Source of the DNA: Mesostigma viride
Taxonomy: Eukaryota > Streptophyta > Mesostigmatophyceae > Mesostigmatales > Mesostigmataceae
Assembly: GCA_009746045.1 (NCBI GenBank)
Contig: RPFO01001141.1
Span: 62,001 to 126,000, forward strand
DNA length: 64,000 nucleotides
Direction: 5' to 3'
In this document: one piece after another, positions 58,964 to 64,000 of the stretch
Layout: the number at the start of each line of letters is the position of its first letter
Numbering within the stretch: position 1 is the stretch's first letter
The notes under the pieces: generated by a model
What the model was told of the DNA's origin: nothing
The model's input: the letters and a program-made list of their open reading frames with translations, nothing else
The model's database searches: none
Made by a program: the position numbers and the translations under genes

Positions 58964-60012
58964 TCAGCGCCGCCTCCGCACGGCACTCTGTGGCCTCCTG
59001 ACCCGCCTGGCGGCGGTGGGGTGGCCGGGGTCCGGTGGCGGTGGCGAGGGCGGTGGCGGGCCGTAGTTGTCCATCCACCATCGGTAGGCCGCTTCCGGGT
59101 CCGCCCCCGCCTTGCCTTTGTCCCGGTGTCGCCTCTCCTGCTCGCTGGCGGGTGGAGGGACCAGCCACCTGGGGTCGGCGGGTATCTGTTGTGGCAGTTC
59201 CGGCTGGGGAGGAGGAGGGCTTTGTCGTCGAGAGGGACCGCTTTCCGTACCGGCGGATCTCTTCGCCATCCGTCGGAGACGCTGGGATTCTAGCTTACTG
59301 GCCCGTCGTTTTTCCGCCCATGCGACGGTGGCAGCTGGGTCTTGGCTCTTTAATAGTTCGGTGCGTCGTTTCTCCCTTTCCTTCTTCAAGGCCCGTTCTT
59401 TTTCCGCCCATTCGACGGCGGCTGGGTCTTGGCTCTTTCTCAGTTTGGCGCGTGAATCCCTCAATTTGCGATTTTTGACTTCGCGATTCGTCTCCTGCCC
59501 TTCCTTGGCGTTCTTTTCAAGCCATTGTCTACCCCTAGCCCGGACTTTTTCTACCCATGCAGTGTCGTCGGGGTCCTTGCTCTTTCTCAGTTCAGCATAT
59601 CTTTCCCGGGCTTTGCGATTTTTGGCTTCCGATCGCGCGATGTCGTCGGGATCCTTTCTCTTTTTCAGTTCAGCGTATCTTTCCCGGGCTTTGCGATTGC
59701 TGGCTTCTCTTTGTGTTTCCTGCCTCTGCGCCTGTTGCCGCCCGCCCCCTCCTCGTCACCCGCCTGGGCGGATCGCTCCTTCTCGTACGCGTCCAGGTCG
59801 AAAAAGTCGTCTGGTCCTGGTCCCGCCTCGTCGAGGTCCTGGGGGTCGTCGAGGTCCTCTAAGGTGGGCATCTCGGCCATGTTAAGCGGGTCACCGGGCT
59901 CGGCCTCCTCGAAGCGGGCCAGCTCGTCCATGTCTAGGTCCCCCAGGCCGTCGTCGTCTCCCGGATCGTCCGCCCGCACCCTGTGTCTTCGGGTCGCTCT
60001 CCGCCGCGCCAT
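58964..60012 (-). CDS. Acidic N-terminus plus Lys/Arg repeat protein (one frame break)
   Basis: From ATG 60,012 the first ~90 codons encode a very acidic segment (DDDGLGDLDMDELARFEEAE; LEDLDDPQDLDEAG). At the G5 run (plus 59,745-59,749) the frame breaks; one added base continues into a basic repeat region with units NRKARERYAELKKRKDPDD, NRKARERYAELRKSKDPDD, NRKLRDSRAKLRKSQDPAA and EKRRTELLKSQDPAA, spaced ~35-40 residues. The C-terminus is Pro-rich with AYRWWMDNYG, stop at 58,964. Total about 350 aa. Similar K/R-R-x-Y-x-E-L-x-K-x-DP repeats occur in many giant-virus and phage proteins, often in nucleic-acid-binding contexts. Function here is unknown. Confidence 0.6.
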
Positions 60013-60071
60013 GTCCTCGAGTACACCCGGCTGCGAAAATATTTCATCCTCCACAGGGTCACATCATATGT

Positions 60072-60230
60072 GAAGGCACCTCCGCAAACGTTTTTGACGC
60101 GGTGAAAACCGGCCCCAACGAGGACCGCGGCATCTGGATCCACACCAAGCCACCCCCTAGGGATGTGGATCAGCCCATATTTCTGGAGCTGGCCAATATT
60201 TCCGTGTTTTGTGATCACTTCCGTTTCCAT
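60072..60230 (+). pseudogene. KilA-N domain fragment
   Basis: The plus frame reads EGTSANVFDAVKTGPNEDRG then IWIHTKPPPRDVD. This parallels EATPPQTVFPVVKIMRTGP then ERGAWIHVDLVD of the KilA-N protein at 60,660-61,403, on the opposite strand. Only the last third of the domain is present, with no upstream half. It overlaps the promoter side of the 60,012 gene and is probably a decayed duplicate. Confidence 0.5.
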
Positions 60231-60405
60231 GGTCAGGGGCGAGGAGGATACAGTACTGGAGAAGCTCGGGCCCGGTTTGGGCGTGCTGGGGTACTACGAG
60301 GAGGCAAGGGAGTACAGGGGCCTGGAGTTTGCCGGGCCCAATAAACGCCTGATGGGCGCGAACAGGTGTTTCAATCGCGAGGGCCGCGCAAGACTGGCCG
60401 CTTGA
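60229..60405 (+). CDS. Short ORF (58 aa), doubtful
   Basis: ATG 60,229 to stop 60,405: MVRGEEDTVLEKLGPGLGVL, then YYEEAREYRGLEFAGPNKRL and a basic end. It may be coding or may be a continuation of the decayed KilA-N fragment upstream in another frame. No recognised family. Confidence 0.25.
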   Translation: MVRGEEDTVLEKLGPGLGVLGYYEEAREYRGLEFAGPNKRLMGANRCFNREGRARLAA

Positions 60406-60659
60406 TTGGCCACGATCGCCGTGCCCTGAAATGGGAATCCCCCCATCACAGATCATCTACCTGTGGTGCATAATGGGATCTACCCTTGAATCTTCCAAGG
60501 AGCAGAAGCGATTTTAAAACTAGTGATTGGTCAAAGACCTTTATCGCGGCCTTGCAGAGGCACTGAGATACCCCAACATGAACCTGACAAAGACGAAGTT
60601 TATTTATTAAATGTTCATAATGTTTACGGTTTATGACTCAAGTCCTACCATCGTTACTC

Positions 60660-61403
60660 TCATACATCGTCGTAAAAGTCCTCGTCTAGTGCGAGTTCGA
60701 TGCCGCATCCTTCACAAACTTGTTCGATGGTTCGGATATGTTCAGGGTTTACCTTGCCAGTCCGAAAGATGAATAAACGTTTTTGGTACCCCGGAAAGTA
60801 ATGCCCGTAACTGAAGAGCTGTCCGATGCCCTTCATCCAATCTTTAGATTCTTTCACTTCCACGATGACGGGAGGGTCATGGGCAATGATGTCAATCACA
60901 CCGGCAGGGCATTGTACTTCGCGCTCACTACCCGGCATGGCTTGTGACACTCGTTCTTGAACGGGTGACTCTCTTTGTTGTACCGGTGGTTGCTTGGCCC
61001 ATTCGACGACTTTGTCCACCAAATCGACATGGATCCACGCGCCTCGCTCGTCAACTGGGCCGGTCCTCATGATCTTCACCACGGGAAAAACTGTCTGAGG
61101 AGGGGTCGCCTCACCCCCCATGAGGCCCACACAGTGATGTGTTGACCTCTCCAGAGCCGATATGAAGGCCTTAGAACCGTCAAGACGAAACCAACTTTCG
61201 AAGCGCTTCTTCCCGTTGGACGCTGCCGCCGTCAAGTCCTGGGCATGGACCATTCGGTCGCTCTTCCGGACCTTGATTTCCTTCTTGGGGTCCACTTCCA
61301 GAATTGAACAGGGTTTCAGCGCAAACATCCAAAACGTGTCGGTCTCTCTCGCCAAGTCGAACAACGCGCGGGTGAAAGGAGCTCGACCACTGACGATCGC
61401 CAT
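60660..61403 (-). CDS. KilA-N domain fused to a PD-(D/E)XK nuclease (247 aa)
   Basis: ATG 61,403 to stop 60,660. Residues ~40-135 form a KilA-N (APSES-type DNA-binding) domain: IKVRKSDRMVHAQDLTAAAS, KRFESWFRLDGSKAFISALE and RGAWIHVDLVDKVVEWAKQP. Residues ~165-230 form a nuclease core: PAGVIDIIAHDPPVIVEVKE (Asp, then the E-x-K pair), KGIGQLFSYGHYFPGYQKRL (the Q-x3-Y helix) and a strand IFRTGKV. The KilA-N domain is characteristic of large eukaryotic DNA viruses and phages, where it binds DNA. The C-terminal pattern is that of restriction-type nucleases in replication and recombination. The union suggests a targeted endonuclease acting on viral or host DNA. All expected nuclease residues appear present. 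Confidence 0.8.
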   Translation of the reverse strand: MAIVSGRAPFTRALFDLARETDTFWMFALKPCSILEVDPKKEIKVRKSDRMVHAQDLTAAASNGKKRFESWFRLDGSKAFISALERSTHHCVGLMGGEATPPQTVFPVVKIMRTGPVDERGAWIHVDLVDKVVEWAKQPPVQQRESPVQERVSQAMPGSEREVQCPAGVIDIIAHDPPVIVEVKESKDWMKGIGQLFSYGHYFPGYQKRLFIFRTGKVNPEHIRTIEQVCEGCGIELALDEDFYDDV

Positions 61404-62277
61404 GGTTGCAGATGGGAGCGTGGCGGCGGATGTTTGGACGCCCGTTTCTCGTCCGCTTCCTTCCTGGCGGCCGCAAAACGGACGTGACCCTGTCCGCGGA
61501 CGTCCGTGTGACTCCCGACGGATGGATCTCTGTGATCGATGTGATTAGAAATGCGAGTTAAATATAACCCCTATTGAGTGATAGGGGCTTGTGGGGTACC
61601 GGGGAGCTATTATTGAGTGATGATGATTGAGTGATAATTGAGTGATAAAATATTGGAGTTTTTTTGACTTTTTACTGACACCCGTCACGGGCTTACTGCC
61701 CCTTCTCAACCCCCGCCAACCTTGGCTCGAGGGTCGCCGGGCTTTAGAGGTGCTTTATAATGCTGGCATCCGTCACCACCAGCCGTGGGGCTGCCGCCTA
61801 CCGATCCCCTCCTACTCCCGAGCCTGGGGGTGCGATGGTTCGTGACGGGCGTGAAAAGTGTGACTTCCGTTTTGCTCAACCATGACCGACCGCGGACAGC
61901 GGGGTTGGGTGAGAACTGTGGGAGAAGGTTCGGCGTTCTGCCCAACTTTTATACCAAAAGCTTTTAAGAGTTGGGCAGAACGCGGGACCTCGAAAAGTCA
62001 AGCTCACCGCCCAGCGCGCACCCGGGTCGATGGGCGGCGTGAAAAATGTGACTTCCGTTTTGCTCAACCATTACCGACCGCAATTGGTGAGGTCGTGAGT
62101 CTCGATCTGGTGAGAGGGCGGGTAACTGCGGTGGTGCATGCAAATGGAAAATGAAATCGGATTGGATCACACTTTATTGCACATTATAATAACACTTTAT
62201 TGCCAGTTATCATCACCCTTTATTGCCAACATCCATTACTGCATCCGGTTGCATCAACCGACATACAACAGGGTGAG
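61404..62277. other. Intergenic with nested direct and inverted repeats
   Basis: A 43-bp direct repeat (GTGAAAA(G/A)TGTGACTTCCG, TTTTGCTCAACCAT, ACCGACCGC) stands at 61,851-61,893 and 62,039-62,081. Between them a hairpin pairs GTTCTGCCCAAC (61,935-61,946) with GTTGGGCAGAAC (61,970-61,981). ATTGAGTGAT recurs four times at 61,571-61,645. No gene is seen; regulatory or terminal structures of the virus-like block are possible. Confidence 0.55.
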
Positions 62278-63042
62278 CTAGTAGAGGTCGTTCCATCGGC
62301 CGATGAGGGAGCGCTCCTTGTTGTAGCGGAAGAAGGGGAACACCAGCGCGGGGCTCTGGCACATCTCCCTGCGCTCCGCCAGGCAGATGGGGCACTTGAG
62401 GTCCTCTGCGGGGTCGGCGTCGTCGAGCGCGACGGCCATGCACATGGCGCATATCGAGGGTGCGTGGGTGTGGTCGCCTTCCGTCACGGGCTCGTAGGCG
62501 TCCCAGCAGACCCCGGGGCAGCACGCGCACTTCCCCACCATGCGCGGGGCAAGGCTCCCCCGGCAACGATACATGTTATCGAGGCTGGCATCAATTTCCT
62601 CGCGAAAAGAGGCAGAATAAGGGGGCGACCAGAAGGGATCGACCCTGTATGGCAGCCACGGCGACATTTCGAGATGTCCCGGCAACAGCGGTTCGTAGGA
62701 GAATTCGGGGACGATCTCCATGGCGTTGCGCGTGTTGGCCGCCGGCCCCGAATTCCTCCTGGTTGATACGTAGAGCCGGATGGCCGCCTCCTTGGCGAGG
62801 GCCAGGTTGTGCACGGTGATAGCTCGCGGCGTCGAGGCGGCCGTGACGTGTTCCGAGGTGCAGAGGAGTCCTTTCGACAACCCGCGGCACTGCACGCACT
62901 GCGCGTACCTGCCACCCAGGAAATGGTTGGGATTCTTGCTCTCCTGGCACCGGCCGCATCGTACCGGCGTGTCCATTTTCATGTCCTGCTTCATCATCAT
63001 GAATTCCTCCCTTATCTTGGCGGAATCGCGCGAGGCCCCCAT
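62278..63042 (-). CDS. Cysteine-rich zinc-binding protein (254 aa)
   Basis: ATG 63,042 to stop 62,278. An N-terminal zinc ribbon: CGRCQESKNPNHFLGG then CVQC (C-x2-C, 17 residues, C-x2-C). The C-terminal third has several further pairs: CACC, CAMC and CPIC, with His residues between (DHTHAP), resembling a RING or treble-clef arrangement. The middle carries no recognisable domain. Proteins with such scattered C-x2-C pairs are common among giant-virus genes. It could act in transcription or ubiquitin transfer; neither is demonstrable here. Confidence 0.6.
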   Translation of the reverse strand: MGASRDSAKIREEFMMMKQDMKMDTPVRCGRCQESKNPNHFLGGRYAQCVQCRGLSKGLLCTSEHVTAASTPRAITVHNLALAKEAAIRLYVSTRRNSGPAANTRNAMEIVPEFSYEPLLPGHLEMSPWLPYRVDPFWSPPYSASFREEIDASLDNMYRCRGSLAPRMVGKCACCPGVCWDAYEPVTEGDHTHAPSICAMCMAVALDDADPAEDLKCPICLAERREMCQSPALVFPFFRYNKERSLIGRWNDLY

Positions 63043-63590
63043 GGCTGCGTGCGTCGTTTGCGTGAATGCCGAGGTCTGTCTACGGTCTGCCCAAAATGTA
63101 ATGGACTCGACTCTTCTCTCGCTCTCCCCGGCGCCCCACGTGGCAGGTCGCCTATATCATGCATCCCTCGCGGCAAGGCCCGGCGCGCGCTCTGTGTGGC
63201 GCTCCCACGTGGCTGGGGGCGTTTCCCGCCTTCCGCGCTGTTCTCTCGCGGGTTCGGTCGGATAAGCTGACGGAGGCGTTTTCTCGCGGGCTCGGGTCGG
63301 GACAAGCTGGCGGGGTCCTTCGCCTGGTGGACTGACGTCACACGAGCACGATCCCGCTGGGTCCGAGAGGCGGTTACGGAAAGGGGCGGATGTGCATAAA
63401 CAGGGGCGATACCCCGCGGGCCTCCAGGCCGCCTGACCGCTCCAAGATCGCAGTACACCAGGCCGTCTGACCGCTCTGCCACTCGCTTTCCCACTTGTCC
63501 TCACAGATCGCCTGCTGGGGCGTCAAGTCTTGCTACATTCATGGGTGCGTGTTCTCGTCGGCAAACCCCGTGACAGCGTGTGAGGGGGGG
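63043..63590. other. Upstream region with short duplications, no gene seen
   Basis: TTCTCGCGGG(T/C)TCGG(T/G)TCGG is duplicated at 63,240-63,310, each followed by a (A/C)AAGCTG(A/G)CGG phrase, and GGCCG(C/T)CTGACCGCTC recurs near 63,430 and 63,462. No coding feature is evident. Confidence 0.4.
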
Positions 63591-64000
63591 CGTTCTTCGT
63601 GGCAGGATGCTCTCGATTGCTGGATGTCGCATGAGGGCCGCATTCTCCGTGGCGAGATGGGAATCGGGATTCGATGCCGTATGAGAGCTGCATTCCTTGT
63701 GGCAGGACGTTGTCGATCGCTGGATGTCGTTTGAAGCCAGCATTCTCCGTGGCGAGATGGGAATCGGGATTCGATGCCGTATGAGAGCTGCATTCCTTGT
63801 GGCAGGACGTTCTCGATCGCTGGATGTCGTTTGAGGCCCGCATTCTCCGTGGCGAGATGGGAATCGGGATTCGATGCCGTATGAGAGCTGCATTCCTTGT
63901 GGCAGGACGTTGTCGATTGCTGGATGTCGTTTGAGGCCCGCATTCCTTGTGGCAGGACGTTGTCGATCGCTGGATGTCGTTTGAGGCCCGCATTCCTTGT
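63591..64000. repeat. 50/100-bp tandem satellite, continuing beyond the window
   Basis: CATTCTCCGTGGCGAGATGG starts at 63,641, 63,741 and 63,841, an exact 100-bp period. Each 100-bp unit is two related 50-bp halves (CATTCTCCGTGGCG... and CATTCCTTGTGGCA...). From 63,941 the second half alone repeats with 50-bp period. Long minus-strand frames across it are repeat artefacts. Confidence 0.93.

Overview
The window looks like nuclear DNA of a GC-rich, intron-rich green (chlorophyte-type) alga. The pointers are a CYP97A-type carotenoid hydroxylase, an HCF173-like chloroplast protein, GT-AG introns full of simple repeats, and TGTAA motifs about 100 bases after two stop codons. The genus cannot be named from the sequence.

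Layout. 1-7.2 kb is mostly repeats: a foldback element, C-rich low-complexity DNA, an old retroelement interrupted by a newer LINE end, one single-exon coiled-coil protein (3.5-5.2 kb), a CAA/TTG microsatellite and a 5'-truncated LINE bounded by a 17-bp target duplication. 7.7-25.1 kb is one 16-exon gene for a TRIM37 homologue (RING, B-box, coiled coil, MATH, very long acidic tail). 26.8-29.0 kb (minus) is an HCF173-like protein. 29.8-34.5 kb (plus) is an atypical kinase-like membrane protein. 35-39.1 kb holds LINE pieces in both orientations. 40.0-44.8 kb (minus) is the six-exon CYP97. 47-49 kb is another LINE.

49.4-53.5 kb is a Gag-integrase retroelement in which no reverse transcriptase is visible. 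Its integrase tail runs into a near-perfect 2 x 2,074-bp palindrome (53,287-57,434) carrying two mirrored copies of an HNH-like zinc-finger gene, with 33-bp iterons on both sides of the centre.

57.8-63.0 kb is compact, apparently intronless and virus-like: two overlapping ORFs, a lysine/arginine-rich repeat protein, a KilA-N plus PD-(D/E)XK nuclease fusion, a second KilA-N fragment and a cysteine-rich protein. The end of the window is a 50/100-bp satellite. The 53-64 kb block is the best candidate for something undescribed: either an endogenous fragment of a large DNA virus or a mobile element mixing retroelement and DNA-virus parts.

A cross-cutting point: at six places coding frames break exactly at a G/C run, and in every case adding one base to that run restores the expected reading. 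One of the six is confirmed by the mirror copy in the palindrome. Several genes that look broken may therefore be intact in the organism.
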